From positions 186,001 through 250,000 of the forward strand of contig NZ_JABMCB010000185.1 of NCBI RefSeq assembly GCF_013359935.1: a stretch of DNA of 64,000 nucleotides, written 5' to 3'. Made by a program: the position numbers and the translations under genes. The notes below the pieces were generated by a model. It worked only from the letters and a program-made list of their open reading frames with translations. It ran no database searches and had not been told where the DNA came from. This document shows, piece by piece, positions 33,519 to 42,196 of this stretch; the stretch's first letter is position 1, and every line of letters begins with the position of its first letter. This DNA is from Paenibacillus xylanilyticus. Its GTDB lineage: Bacteria > Bacillota > Bacilli > Paenibacillales > Paenibacillaceae.

Positions 33519-34217
33519 TTATTCATAAATATTGTGACCTGCTATTAGACGCAAACCGTCCCGGTTTTTAATCTGGATAAAACCTTGGTTGCGTTCAATC
33601 AACCCATCAGTACACAATTTCTGAATGACTCTGTTCAGATGCCGATAACTTGTACCGATCAGATTCGCGATGTCGGTCAGATTGAATGAGTCAAGCTCCT
33701 CGTGTACAACTGCTCCTGCTTCTTCGGTGGATATGGAGAGCAGGTAGCTGGCTAACCGAACCTCAACGGGGTACATCAGATTGAAGTTGGAAAAGTTCGA
33801 ATCAATGTAGAACTTATGGGATATAATTTTTAGCAAAAATTGGAGCAATGGTGCATAATCACTCGCATGTTCAGCCAGGCATCGATAGTGAATGCGCAGC
33901 ATGACGACAGGAGTGACGGCCTGCACCGTATTGATGATATTGCTTTCCCGGACATATTCCACATCGCCAACAACTTCAAGTGGTGTCTTGAAGCAGAGTA
34001 CAAGTGTTTTGTCCTGAGCGGAGGTGGTGAAGATCTTGACTTTGCCTTCCACCAGCACATATAAGTATTCCGATGCTTCGCCTTCGCGACAGATCAATTC
34101 ACATTTCTCAAAATGGCATACCGTCATATATGGACGCAGGGGCTCGTGAAATACCGATTCGAGCTGATACTGCTTTAAATAGTGCAACAATTGATTTTCA
34201 TTATGGATTTCTTCCAT
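33519..34217 (-). CDS. Crp/Fnr-family transcriptional regulator (YeiL-like)
   Basis: Regulator of 232 residues: cNMP-binding-like domain (FEKCELICREGEASEYLYVLVEGKVKI in part, then FKTPLEVVGDVEYV) and a C-terminal winged HTH (LTDIANLIGTSYRHLNRVIQKLCTDGLI). Resembles E. coli YeiL. The cyclic-nucleotide phosphate-binding Arg signature is not clear, so the effector is unknown. There are no N-terminal Fe-S Cys clusters as in Fnr. ATG 34215-34217 chosen from the family N-terminus. Lies between two YdcZ genes on the same strand, with 14 and 44 bases of spacing, so it is one operon. Confidence 0.85.
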   Translation of the reverse strand: MEEIHNENQLLHYLKQYQLESVFHEPLRPYMTVCHFEKCELICREGEASEYLYVLVEGKVKIFTTSAQDKTLVLCFKTPLEVVGDVEYVRESNIINTVQAVTPVVMLRIHYRCLAEHASDYAPLLQFLLKIISHKFYIDSNFSNFNLMYPVEVRLASYLLSISTEEAGAVVHEELDSFNLTDIANLIGTSYRHLNRVIQKLCTDGLIERNQGFIQIKNRDGLRLIAGHNIYE

Positions 34218-34261
34218 CAGTACTTCGCCCCCGACTTGTTCTTGTGATAATTTAAAGCAAA

Positions 34262-34687
34262 CTACAGCTTCATAATGATGACACCTGCAACCATGAGTGC
34301 TATGCCAAGAAATTGTGGTAACTTCATCTTCTGCTTCACTACACCGAACCACCCATTGCTGTCTACCAGAAAAGTCAGGAACAGCTGGGCAATCAGCAGG
34401 GCCGAGATCGTGAAAGTGACTCCAATTTGCTGTATGGCGGTCACTTCGCTGAAAATAATGACTGCACCGAAGGCACCACCGGCCAGATATAACGGTTTGA
34501 CTTGTTTTAAACCCTGAAGGTTGACATCACGAACAAACACCAGAATGATGGCTGCCAAAATGAAGCCGGTCAGCTGCGTTATGGTGGCGGCTTGCCATGT
34601 GCCCATATCGGTACTTATCCGGGTGTTGGCTACACCTTGCAGCGTAATGCAGGCCCCGCCCAATAATGCAAAAATAATTCCTTTCAT
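34262..34687 (-). CDS. YdcZ (DUF606) family membrane transporter, copy 2
   Basis: Half-size transporter of 141 residues, five hydrophobic segments, same N-terminal pattern as copy 1 (IIFALLGGACITLQGVANTRI; QGVANTRI in place of QTVFNSKV). First gene of a three-gene unit copy 2 - Crp-like - copy 1. ATG 34685-34687 follows AAGGAGAG. The two copies probably assemble as a heterodimer in the membrane, by analogy with paired DMT half-transporters. Confidence 0.85.
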   Translation of the reverse strand: MKGIIFALLGGACITLQGVANTRISTDMGTWQAATITQLTGFILAAIILVFVRDVNLQGLKQVKPLYLAGGAFGAVIIFSEVTAIQQIGVTFTISALLIAQLFLTFLVDSNGWFGVVKQKMKLPQFLGIALMVAGVIIMKL

Positions 34688-34753
34688 GCTGTACTCTCCT
34701 TATCACTGTGTTACTTCGACTTCTATTAAATGACAAACGTACCCCGATCGCCA

Positions 34754-34767
34754 AGGACAAATGTCCT
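34754..34767 (-). promoter_or_regulatory. Palindromic operator candidate of the YdcZ/Crp unit
   Basis: AGGACA-AA-TGTCCT, about 67-80 bases before the YdcZ copy 2 start. Twofold symmetry with this size suits a Crp/Fnr-family dimer, and the only such regulator nearby is the one in this unit. Differs from the TGTGA core of CRP. Confidence 0.45.
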
Positions 34768-34894
34768 CAGCTCCAAATACACAGCATTCAGCGTACAACA
34801 AAGGGCTGCAAAAATCCACATATGACCGAATGATCACTCGAATAATTCATTTTTATAAGGAAGCATTTACAGGTAGCGGGATATGGAGAAAAAG

Positions 34895-34920
34895 AAAAAA
34901 GCCCCTTCATCAGGGGGCGG
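34895..34920 (-). terminator. Terminator after the Nif3-like gene
   Basis: CCCCCT / AGGGG(C) stem on the minus strand followed by TTTTTTCTTTTTC. Confidence 0.8.
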
Positions 34921-34934
34921 TTAATCGCATTTCA

Positions 34935-35732
34935 TTAGAGAACTTTGTACACTGGCTGCTCGCCTACAAAGTGGACAGGCAGTCGAGGGAAGGCTTGGTC
35001 AAGCCTTGCTGCCAGAAGCTTCATACCCGCGGCCTCGCTTTCGGCGTGTCCCATCATAATAAGTGCCTTTTGTTTGCCCTGCTGCACAGCATCACGTATG
35101 TATTCCGGTGTCTCCCATTCGAAGCCTTCGCCTGCGATAATGAGGTCCAATGTTTCGTTATGAAGTAAGGGGATGGTTAGATTACCGTTTCCACGGAAAC
35201 CGACCAACACGGCTGCACGTTTGCAAGTCATCTCCAAACTGCCGGCAATGCGCACATATTCAACTCCAAGTGTACGCTTGATATGTTCTGCAATCCGCTG
35301 AACCGTCATGTGATCATCGAAAGAAATTATATCTGCTTCGGGCTTTCTTTGCACGACATAGGATGACCATCCCAATGCCTGAATTAACCCTTCCGTGATT
35401 CCATCGGGTTGAATCTGGTGAATGGAATCATGACAACGATAAATGGCAATTCCCGCCTTCTCAATGAGGCTGCGCTTCGTCTGATAGACAGGATCTTCAG
35501 TGAGCCACTCCGTGTGGCTATGATGGTTATAGAAGGGAGGCTCATGAGCGATAATCAGATTGGCTCCCTGATGTATTGCCTGCTCAATGACATGCTGCGA
35601 GGGCATGAATGTAACGATAACACCCGTGACGAGCTGCTCCATGGATCCGCTAATCAGCTGATCCACCGTGTTTTCCCGCAGCTCCACATGGGCGGTCAAA
35701 TGATGGATAAGATCTTGAACGGTAATTTTCAT
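34935..35732 (-). CDS. Nif3-like dinuclear metal-centre protein
   Basis: Protein of 265 residues in the Nif3/DUF34 family. Metal-site motifs visible: LIIAHEPPFYNHH (HxxxF/YxxxxH type), RCHDSIHQ, and the C-terminal MGHAESEAAGMKLLA with the conserved HxxxE. Family members are ubiquitous; links to GTP cyclohydrolase I-like activity and metal handling are proposed, without a settled function. Length is near the short bacterial form without the inserted PII-like domain. ATG 35730-35732. Single gene. Confidence 0.88.
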   Translation of the reverse strand: MKITVQDLIHHLTAHVELRENTVDQLISGSMEQLVTGVIVTFMPSQHVIEQAIHQGANLIIAHEPPFYNHHSHTEWLTEDPVYQTKRSLIEKAGIAIYRCHDSIHQIQPDGITEGLIQALGWSSYVVQRKPEADIISFDDHMTVQRIAEHIKRTLGVEYVRIAGSLEMTCKRAAVLVGFRGNGNLTIPLLHNETLDLIIAGEGFEWETPEYIRDAVQQGKQKALIMMGHAESEAAGMKLLAARLDQAFPRLPVHFVGEQPVYKVL

Positions 35733-35973
35733 GAATGCGATACCTCCAAATGACAGGATACAGAATATACTCCCAGTTTATCATTTTGTACAGACGACAG
35801 CATTACACTTGGTGAAACTGGGGTTAAAGTAGTTTTCTTCTACGGGAAAAAGTATACTTACATAGAATCATCTAGATTAAACAGAGCAACCATTCTACCT
35901 ACACTGAACATGTGAGCTTTAGTATACGTTTTAATTTTGATAAAGGAACCAAGCAGAGAAAGGTGATGATTAC

Positions 35974-36573
35974 ATGACAGCCAGCACCATTATGGAACGT
36001 TTGAAAAGTGAGACGGCTCATTATCACAGACAAGTGGAACAGAACGACTATGCCAAGGCTATTATGAGTCAAACCGTGAGTTTAGAAGAGTATAAGCAGT
36101 ATTTGGAAAAATTCTACGGCTTTCTGAAACCGATGGAAGAGCAGGCTTTGGATCAGCCGTTCTGGGAAAGTACCGGACTGGATTACGAGATCCGGGGGAA
36201 AGCCATTTTGCTAGAAAATGATCTGCATCATTTGGGTTCCAGCGAAGAGGACATAGCACAGCTGCCAAGATGTGAGGAATTGCCAGATATATCTTCACCT
36301 GCACGAATGTTCGGTTATTTATATGTAATTGAAGGGTCTACCAACGGGGGGCAGATCATGACCAAGCGCCTGTCACAGTTTTTGCCGATTGAAGCAGGCC
36401 GCGGGCTTGAATATTTTAACGCTTATGGTGCGGAAACCAGAACGAGATGGGCCGAATTCACGCAGCAGCTTATTCAGTTCGCTCGCAGCGAGGAAGAACA
36501 AGACGACATGGTTCATACAGCTTCCGAAACATTCCGATTGCTTGATCAATGGATAAATACCAAAGTAAACTAA
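35974..36573 (+). CDS. Biliverdin-producing heme oxygenase
   Basis: Heme oxygenase of 199 residues that opens heme to biliverdin, CO and iron. The N-terminal helix ERLKSETAHYHRQVE contains the likely proximal His (H18), and the distal helix region is FGYLYVIEGSTNGGQIMTKRL, matching the LYVxEGSxxGG family motif. ATG 35974 follows GAAAGGTGATG. No heme-uptake genes and no Fur box that I recognised nearby, so a role in heme turnover or iron recovery is inferred from family only. Confidence 0.88.
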   Translation: MTASTIMERLKSETAHYHRQVEQNDYAKAIMSQTVSLEEYKQYLEKFYGFLKPMEEQALDQPFWESTGLDYEIRGKAILLENDLHHLGSSEEDIAQLPRCEELPDISSPARMFGYLYVIEGSTNGGQIMTKRLSQFLPIEAGRGLEYFNAYGAETRTRWAEFTQQLIQFARSEEEQDDMVHTASETFRLLDQWINTKVN

Positions 36574-36681
36574 TCATTCGTATGTCATGACAGCTCTTAA
36601 AGTACACTGACCTCAGTGAGAGCATGGTCTACTATCCCATAGCATATCAATATTTAATTTTTTATAAAGTAAATGAGTATG

Positions 36682-36727
36682 GAATGGCGTTTGAACTGGA
36701 AAACAGTTTGAGCGCCATTCTTTTTTG
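36682..36727 (+). terminator. Terminator between heme oxygenase and the TerB operon
   Basis: GAATGGCG-TTTGAACTG arms with perfect complement and TTTTTT. Isolates the following operon. Confidence 0.9.
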
Positions 36728-36763
36728 AATCGTTTATTTTCGTCGCCGCTGACACAGGACAAG

Positions 36764-36772
36764 TGCTATAAT
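36764..36772 (+). promoter_or_regulatory. Extended -10 promoter of the TerB-BrxD-helicase operon
   Basis: TGCTATAAT, a perfect extended -10 (TGn-TATAAT), 61 bases before the chosen TerB start. CTGACA lies 12 bases upstream, too near to be a good -35. Placed just after a terminator, so it is the likely start of the three-gene transcript. Confidence 0.55.
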
Positions 36773-36832
36773 GATGCTTATGGATACACTTGTTCGTATA
36801 GCGAATATGAAGGGACGGTGAAACAGCATTCA

Positions 36833-38425
36833 ATGAAAGACGATTCAAGGCAGTTGGAGTTTATCGAGATTGATCTGAGCGAAGAGCCGGAAACTGCGGC
36901 AGTGCCGGTGCCTGAACGTTCAACATTGGCCCAGAGGGAATTTCATTCAAGGCAGGCTAATGGTAGCATACTGTCTTCCGAGAAACGATTTGTGGAAGAG
37001 GCGAGGCACCTTGAAGAAACGGAAGGAGATCCTGCTCCGTTTGTACCTTTTATGAGCTATTGGCCAACCTATGGCGTCATGAACGAGCCCCAGCGGCAAT
37101 GGTATCTGTATTGGAGATCGGAAGTTAGGCAGGAAAGATACCCGGATACGGATCTGTCCTATCTTTTTGTCCATACGTATGAGTTGATTAACGGTATAGG
37201 GTGGAATGAACCGCAATTGGGTTTTGATCAGCTGAAACGGTTATGGATACAATACAGGGCGCGCCATCCGCAGCTGGACGTTTATATGCAGGAATGGCTC
37301 ATGGATTACGCGCTGGTTCATCAACTGGACATGTCATTGTCCGAGATTTTGGACGTTACAAGTGGATATCTTCCAGCGGAGATGCTGGATATGGAGATGC
37401 ACCGGATTTTGCAGAATCATGTTGCTGAAGTTTCGTTAAAACTGCTGCGCCGATATTATGACTACGATATCACGCTCAGCAAATTTTACAGGGATGGTGG
37501 CGAGGAAGTTCTCGAAAGGTATATTCCCAAGGTTATGGCACTCGTCGATTCTTATTTGCTGCGTACACGTCAGGGAGGGATCGTTGACCAGTTCAAACTG
37601 GTTAACGAAAGAACGACGGAACGGATGTTATTTCGCAAAGCGGTTTACGATGATACTCTTTATGGCAAATCGGTGTTGTTAACCTATGTGCCCATTGGAG
37701 AGAACACAGATTTTGTGCAATTCGTTACGCGTATATTCCGATGTACCGAGAATAAATGTCGTGAGCTGCTCGGTTTTAGAGGGCGATTGCGTGGAAAGAC
37801 TCTTGAACCCGAATTGGCGGGCCTGATCGAACGCTACCTGGATAAGGCATTTGCAGCGGAAAAAGCGGAAGCCGTCAAGAAACCGATCATTCGAATCAAT
37901 ACCGAAAGACTTCTATCTTTGCAGCAGGAGAGCGAATACGTCCGTAATGCCTTAATGATTGAAGAGGACGCCATTGCGGAACATGCAGCAGTTTCGTCAG
38001 ACTCCATTCCTCTTGAAGAGGGAGAAGCAAAAGGGATTTTGCTTGTCGTGCCTGAAGGAGAAGAAGATGATTCTATTGAATCACAGGCTGACAAGGAGAT
38101 TAACGATGATTTCCCTGAAGAAGAACCGATTAGTCATGAGCCAGTCGGTCTGCAATGGGAGGAAACGGCTGCAGATGTATTGGATGAGGAGTGGTTCCTC
38201 CTGGCAGAACAGCTTGCTCCCCAGCATGTGCTGGTTATATATGCGCTATTGGGTGCGGAGCCTGATACCGGGCTAATGCGAGTCGCAGAACAATTCGGGA
38301 CGATGCCCGCACTTCTGCTTGATGAAGTGAATGATCTTGCAATGGAGACCATCGGTGATCTGCTAATAGACAGTGACCGGATCGTTCCTGAATATATGAA
38401 TGTATTTGAACATGTGAAGAGGTGA
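36833..38425 (+). CDS. TerB-N / TerB-C domain protein
   Basis: Protein of 530 residues. After a charged leader comes a TerB-N-like domain (about 70-280), with YWPTYGVMNEPQRQWYLYWRSE interrupted by linker and DLSYLFVHTYELINGIGW, the hallmark of this family. A middle region (about 280-400) is followed by an acidic, low-complexity linker (about 405-440), and a TerB-C-like domain at the end (about 445-530, DEEWFLLAEQLAPQHVLVIYALL). TerB-like domains are helical, acidic and thought to bind metal and membranes. In this setting it is probably the scaffold or sensor of the ATPase and helicase encoded 7 bases downstream. ATG 36833 chosen; GTG 36818 is possible. Not a tellurite-resistance locus: no terC, terD, terZ nearby. 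Confidence 0.82.
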   Translation: MKDDSRQLEFIEIDLSEEPETAAVPVPERSTLAQREFHSRQANGSILSSEKRFVEEARHLEETEGDPAPFVPFMSYWPTYGVMNEPQRQWYLYWRSEVRQERYPDTDLSYLFVHTYELINGIGWNEPQLGFDQLKRLWIQYRARHPQLDVYMQEWLMDYALVHQLDMSLSEILDVTSGYLPAEMLDMEMHRILQNHVAEVSLKLLRRYYDYDITLSKFYRDGGEEVLERYIPKVMALVDSYLLRTRQGGIVDQFKLVNERTTERMLFRKAVYDDTLYGKSVLLTYVPIGENTDFVQFVTRIFRCTENKCRELLGFRGRLRGKTLEPELAGLIERYLDKAFAAEKAEAVKKPIIRINTERLLSLQQESEYVRNALMIEEDAIAEHAAVSSDSIPLEEGEAKGILLVVPEGEEDDSIESQADKEINDDFPEEEPISHEPVGLQWEETAADVLDEEWFLLAEQLAPQHVLVIYALLGAEPDTGLMRVAEQFGTMPALLLDEVNDLAMETIGDLLIDSDRIVPEYMNVFEHVKR

Positions 38426-38432
38426 TAGGACA

Positions 38433-39776
38433 ATGACCGAACTAAAAATACCGAAGCGGCTGACCACCGCACTGGTGAATTCATTGACAGCGGGCGTTGT
38501 GCCGCGGATCGGACTGGAGCAAATCGCTGTGGGCCGTAAGCCTGAAGTGGACGCGATATTGCGCGATTTGGATAACATTGCTGAGGGCGGCGCGGCGTTT
38601 AAACTGATTACGGGAAGGTATGGCAGCGGGAAAAGCTTTCTTTTGCAGATGATACGCAACTATGCGATGGATCGGGAGTTTGTTGTTGCAGACGCTGATC
38701 TGTCACCAGAGCGTAGATTGGTTGGTACCAAAGGTCAGGGGCTTGCAACGTATCGTGAGCTAATGACTCGTTTGTCTACACGCACACGTCCGGATGGCGG
38801 GGCACTTGAACCCATCCTGCAGAAATGGATCGCTGCCTTGCAGCAACAGGCGATGCAGAACCAAGGTTTGCGGCCTGATGATCCTGCTCTCCCGGCAGAG
38901 GTGGAGAAACAGATTTATGCCGTTACGAATGAGATGCAGAACCTGGTGCATGGTTTTGATTTTGCCAAAGTGCTTGCATCATACTGGAACGGATACAAAC
39001 TGGGGGATGATGACCGCAAACAGGCTGCACTTCGCTGGTTAAGAGGGGAGTATGCCACCAAGACAGAAGCCAAAAAGGAGCTTGCTGTTGGTGTTATCAT
39101 AGACGATGACAACTGGTATGACTATTTTAAATTATGGTCGGAATTCACGGCACGGATTGGTTATAAAGGGCTGCTGCTCTTCATTGATGAAGCGGTGAAT
39201 CTGTACAAAATCACCAACAGCATCTCCCGGCAAAGCAATTATGAAAAACTGCTGACCATGTTCAACGATACAATGCAGGGCAAGGCGGAGCATCTTGGCA
39301 TATTTGTGGGAGGTACCCCGCAATTTGTGGAGGATGAGAGACGTGGGTTGTTTAGTTACGAGGCGCTACGCTCCAGACTGATTGATGGGCGTTATGCAGC
39401 GAGAGAATACGCAAACTACACGGGACCCATCCTGAAGCTTGCGATGTTATCTCACGAAGAGATTTTGATCCTGCTGCAGAAACTGCGTCAGATTCATGCC
39501 CTTCATTTTGCTTATAGTGCTAGCCTGACGGATGAAGATTTGGTTGATTTCATGCAAACAGCAGTAAACCGTCTCGGTGCAGACGAGCTGTTAACGACTC
39601 GTGAAGTAGTGAGGGATTTCATGGATGTGCTGCATACACTTCACCAGAATCCGGAAGTGACCTATGCTCAGCTGCTTGGAGAACGGACGGCCAAGCCGAA
39701 GAATGATGGAAAAGGAACGGATTCTTCGACAGCTCCGGATGAGATGGACGATTTTCTGGCGGAATTTGAATTATGA
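38433..39776 (+). CDS. BrxD-like ATPase (DUF2791)
   Basis: P-loop ATPase of 447 residues, in the family of the BREX protein BrxD (DUF2791). Walker A GRYGSGKS (K67), Walker B LLLFIDEA (247-254) with the catalytic acid, sensor region GIFVGGTPQF. The opening RIGLEQIAVGRKPEVDAIL is typical of BrxD, which together with a BrxHI helicase is a late subunit of some BREX loci. Ends in an acidic tail (DEMDDFLAEFEL). Seven bases after the TerB gene; overlaps the helicase gene by 4 bases (ATGA). No BrxC, PglX or PglZ gene is in the window. Confidence 0.9.
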   Translation: MTELKIPKRLTTALVNSLTAGVVPRIGLEQIAVGRKPEVDAILRDLDNIAEGGAAFKLITGRYGSGKSFLLQMIRNYAMDREFVVADADLSPERRLVGTKGQGLATYRELMTRLSTRTRPDGGALEPILQKWIAALQQQAMQNQGLRPDDPALPAEVEKQIYAVTNEMQNLVHGFDFAKVLASYWNGYKLGDDDRKQAALRWLRGEYATKTEAKKELAVGVIIDDDNWYDYFKLWSEFTARIGYKGLLLFIDEAVNLYKITNSISRQSNYEKLLTMFNDTMQGKAEHLGIFVGGTPQFVEDERRGLFSYEALRSRLIDGRYAAREYANYTGPILKLAMLSHEEILILLQKLRQIHALHFAYSASLTDEDLVDFMQTAVNRLGADELLTTREVVRDFMDVLHTLHQNPEVTYAQLLGERTAKPKNDGKGTDSSTAPDEMDDFLAEFEL

Positions 39777-41986
39777 GTGATCATCCTTTTTACAGACTGG
39801 CCCCATTTGTACAGGAATTCATCTACAAAAAAAAATGGGATGCACTCCGTCCTGCCCAGATCGAAGCATGCCATATCTGCTTCAATACCCCACATCATAT
39901 GCTGATCGCGGCAGGCACAGCTTCAGGCAAGACAGAGGCTGCTTTTTTTCCTGCACTGACCGAGCTGTATGAACGTCCTTCCAAATCTGTTGGCATCCTG
40001 TACATCGGGCCGCTAAAGGCACTGATCAATGACCAGTTTGAACGTTTGAAGGACCTGCTGTCTGAAGGCAATATACCGGTATGGCACTGGCATGGGGATG
40101 TGCCACAAGCAGAGAAAACCCGTTTGGTGCGGAATCCGTCCGGAGTTCTCCAGATTACCCCGGAATCGCTGGAAGGTCTGCTGATGAACCGTCCGAATGC
40201 CATTCCAGCGCTATTTCATGATTTAAGGTACGTCATTATTGATGAGGTTCATGCGTTCATGGGAGCAGATCGCGGTATTCAGGTATTGAGTGAACTGGCG
40301 CGGATTGAACGAATGGCTGGCTGCAAACCCCGCAGGGTGGGACTTTCTGCGACATTAAGTGACTATGATGCAGCTACAGCCTGGCTGGCAGCCGGAACGC
40401 AGGAGGGCGTGGATGTCGTTTCTTCTCCAGGCGGCCGCAAATTGCGCTTGCGGGTGGAGCACTTCTCCTTTCCCGATGCCCGGGATGAAGAACAGGCAGA
40501 ACATCTGCACAACGCACGAAAAGCCTACTACGATTTTATCTATGAGAGTACTCATCACAAAAAGGCACTGATCTTCACCAACAGCCGTACGGATGCCGAA
40601 GTGACCATCCTTGAGATGAGAAGAGTAGCCGCACGGCGAGAGGAAAGGGATGTGTTTCATGTGCATCATGGCAGCATTTCGGCCATGCTCAGAGAGGAAA
40701 CCGAAGCTGCCCTGAGAACCGGCGTCGGGCCGGCAGTAGCCGCCGCAACTGTAACGCTGGAGCTGGGGATTGATCTTGGTGAATTGGAGCGGGTTGTGCA
40801 GCTCGGAGCCCCTTACAGCGCATCGAGTTTCGTCCAGCGTCTGGGCAGATCGGGCAGACGGGATGACATGGCTTCGGAGATGCTATTCGTATGTCCGGAA
40901 GAAGAGGATGAAGAAGCGCAGCTTCCGGCTCGCATGCCCTGGACGCTGCTGCGGGCTATTGCTGTCATCGAGCTGTATGTGAAAACCAAGTGGGTTGAAC
41001 CTCTTGAAGCTCGTAAAATGCCGATGGGTGTTCTCTATCATCAGACGATGAGTATGCTGAAAAGCATGGGAGAAGCAGAGCCTCGTGAACTTGCGTATGC
41101 CGTACTTTCAATTGCGCCGTTCAGCCAGATCCGGGCCGATCAGTACCAGACTTTCCTGAATTATCTGATCGAAACGGATCATCTGCAATGGACTGAAGAA
41201 CGAACATTAATCATCGGGTTAACTGGCGAGAAGACAGTGAATAACTATCGTTTTTACGCTGTTTTTAAAGATGATGAGGAATACAAGGTACTGAATGGCT
41301 CAGAGGAAATTGGTTCGATTACGACAGTCCCGCCGCCAGGGTATTGCTTTTCGCTTGCGGGTAAGCTGTGGAAAGTGGAAGAAGTGGACCACAAACATAA
41401 AGCCGTGTATGTGAAGGCTGCCAAAGGCAAAGTGGACACCTTATGGCTCGGTGCAGGGGGTGACATTCATACCTTGGTAGTCCAGAAAATGCGCGAGGTT
41501 CTGTCTGATTCTGTGATCTATCCCTATTTGTCTCCACAAGCGGTAAATCGGCTTGAGCGGGCACGTCGTTTGGCACGAGAGAGCGGGTTATTGAAGCAGG
41601 TTGTCATTCCCGCAGGAGGCGACTCCGTTTACGTTCTGCCTTGGGTGGGGAGTAAATCGTTCCGAACACTGGAACGTTTGATGAAGCATAATCTGTCTGA
41701 CAAGCTTGCACTGCGTTCGGTTGTGCCCATGGAGCCGTATTATTTTGTTGTCTCTGGTAAAGTAGATGCACGTACACTTCTCGCAGAGATTATGAGTGAG
41801 TGCCGAACCGTTGAAGATGCTTCAGGACTGCTGGCAGAAGACGAAGCACCGTATCTCGGTAAATATGATGAATTTGTGGCGCCGCCATTGATCCGGGAAG
41901 CTTTTGCCGTAGATGGCTTGGATCTGCAAGGGTTACAGGAGGGATTGGAACAGACCCTGGCTTGGGAATCTCCTGGATTATCATGA
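39773..41986 (+). CDS. DEAD/DEAH-box helicase, Lhr/BrxHI-like
   Basis: Superfamily 2 helicase of 737 residues. Motif I AAGTASGKTE (K53), Ia IGPLKALINDQ, motif II DEVH (157-160), III SATL (192-195), IV LIFTNSRTDAE, V LELGIDLGELERVVQLG, VI QRLGRSGRRDD (355-365). The C-terminal half (about 400-737) matches no nuclease I know and resembles the winged-helix/OB extensions of Lhr-type helicases. It overlaps the BrxD-like gene by four bases, so the two are translated together. Likely loaded on DNA by the ATPase. Confidence 0.9.
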   Translation: MSDHPFYRLAPFVQEFIYKKKWDALRPAQIEACHICFNTPHHMLIAAGTASGKTEAAFFPALTELYERPSKSVGILYIGPLKALINDQFERLKDLLSEGNIPVWHWHGDVPQAEKTRLVRNPSGVLQITPESLEGLLMNRPNAIPALFHDLRYVIIDEVHAFMGADRGIQVLSELARIERMAGCKPRRVGLSATLSDYDAATAWLAAGTQEGVDVVSSPGGRKLRLRVEHFSFPDARDEEQAEHLHNARKAYYDFIYESTHHKKALIFTNSRTDAEVTILEMRRVAARREERDVFHVHHGSISAMLREETEAALRTGVGPAVAAATVTLELGIDLGELERVVQLGAPYSASSFVQRLGRSGRRDDMASEMLFVCPEEEDEEAQLPARMPWTLLRAIAVIELYVKTKWVEPLEARKMPMGVLYHQTMSMLKSMGEAEPRELAYAVLSIAPFSQIRADQYQTFLNYLIETDHLQWTEERTLIIGLTGEKTVNNYRFYAVFKDDEEYKVLNGSEEIGSITTVPPPGYCFSLAGKLWKVEEVDHKHKAVYVKAAKGKVDTLWLGAGGDIHTLVVQKMREVLSDSVIYPYLSPQAVNRLERARRLARESGLLKQVVIPAGGDSVYVLPWVGSKSFRTLERLMKHNLSDKLALRSVVPMEPYYFVVSGKVDARTLLAEIMSECRTVEDASGLLAEDEAPYLGKYDEFVAPPLIREAFAVDGLDLQGLQEGLEQTLAWESPGLS

Positions 41987-42045
41987 CACTGATAGTAACG
42001 TCCAAGCCGCATATGTTTCAAATTTGTTTAAATTCATGATGAGGG

Positions 42046-42074
42046 TTGACACCATCTCACCTGCCATGTAATAT
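42046..42074 (+). promoter_or_regulatory. Strong sigma-A promoter of the riboswitch-EamA transcript
   Basis: TTGACA (42046-42051), 17-base spacer, TAATAT (42069-42074). Transcription would start near 42081, leaving about 36 bases before the aptamer. Confidence 0.8.
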
Positions 42075-42116
42075 ATGAAAAGTCGTCACATACGTTACAT
42101 CACAAAAGCATACTTT

Positions 42117-42196
42117 ATTTCGTATAACCTCGCAGGCCAGAAGTGTACACAGGGCGAGGGTCTCTACGGGAAGCCTATACTTCCTAACTACGATGC
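42117..42196 (+). ncRNA. Guanine-class purine riboswitch aptamer with enlarged L2
   Basis: P1 UCGUA (42120-42124) pairs with UACGA (42189-42193). J1/2 is UAA (42125-42127), P2 CCUCGC pairs with GCGAGG (42128-42133 / 42154-42159), J2/3 is GUCUCUAC (42160-42167), P3 GGAAG pairs with CUUCC (42169-42173 / 42180-42184), J3/1 carries the AC before P1. The core nucleotides U22, U47, U51 and C74 of the guanine riboswitch are all present, at 42125, 42161, 42165 and 42188. L3 is six bases and L2 is about 20, instead of the usual seven each; L2 ends in GG and L3 begins CC, so the kissing pairs could survive. C74 points to guanine (or a close analogue) rather than adenine. Confidence 0.8.

Noticed and set aside
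36833..41986. Complete BREX or tellurite-resistance system
   Set aside because: Only a BrxD-like ATPase, an Lhr-like helicase and a TerB-domain protein are present. PglX, PglZ, BrxC, BrxA/B and terC/D/Z genes are absent within the window.
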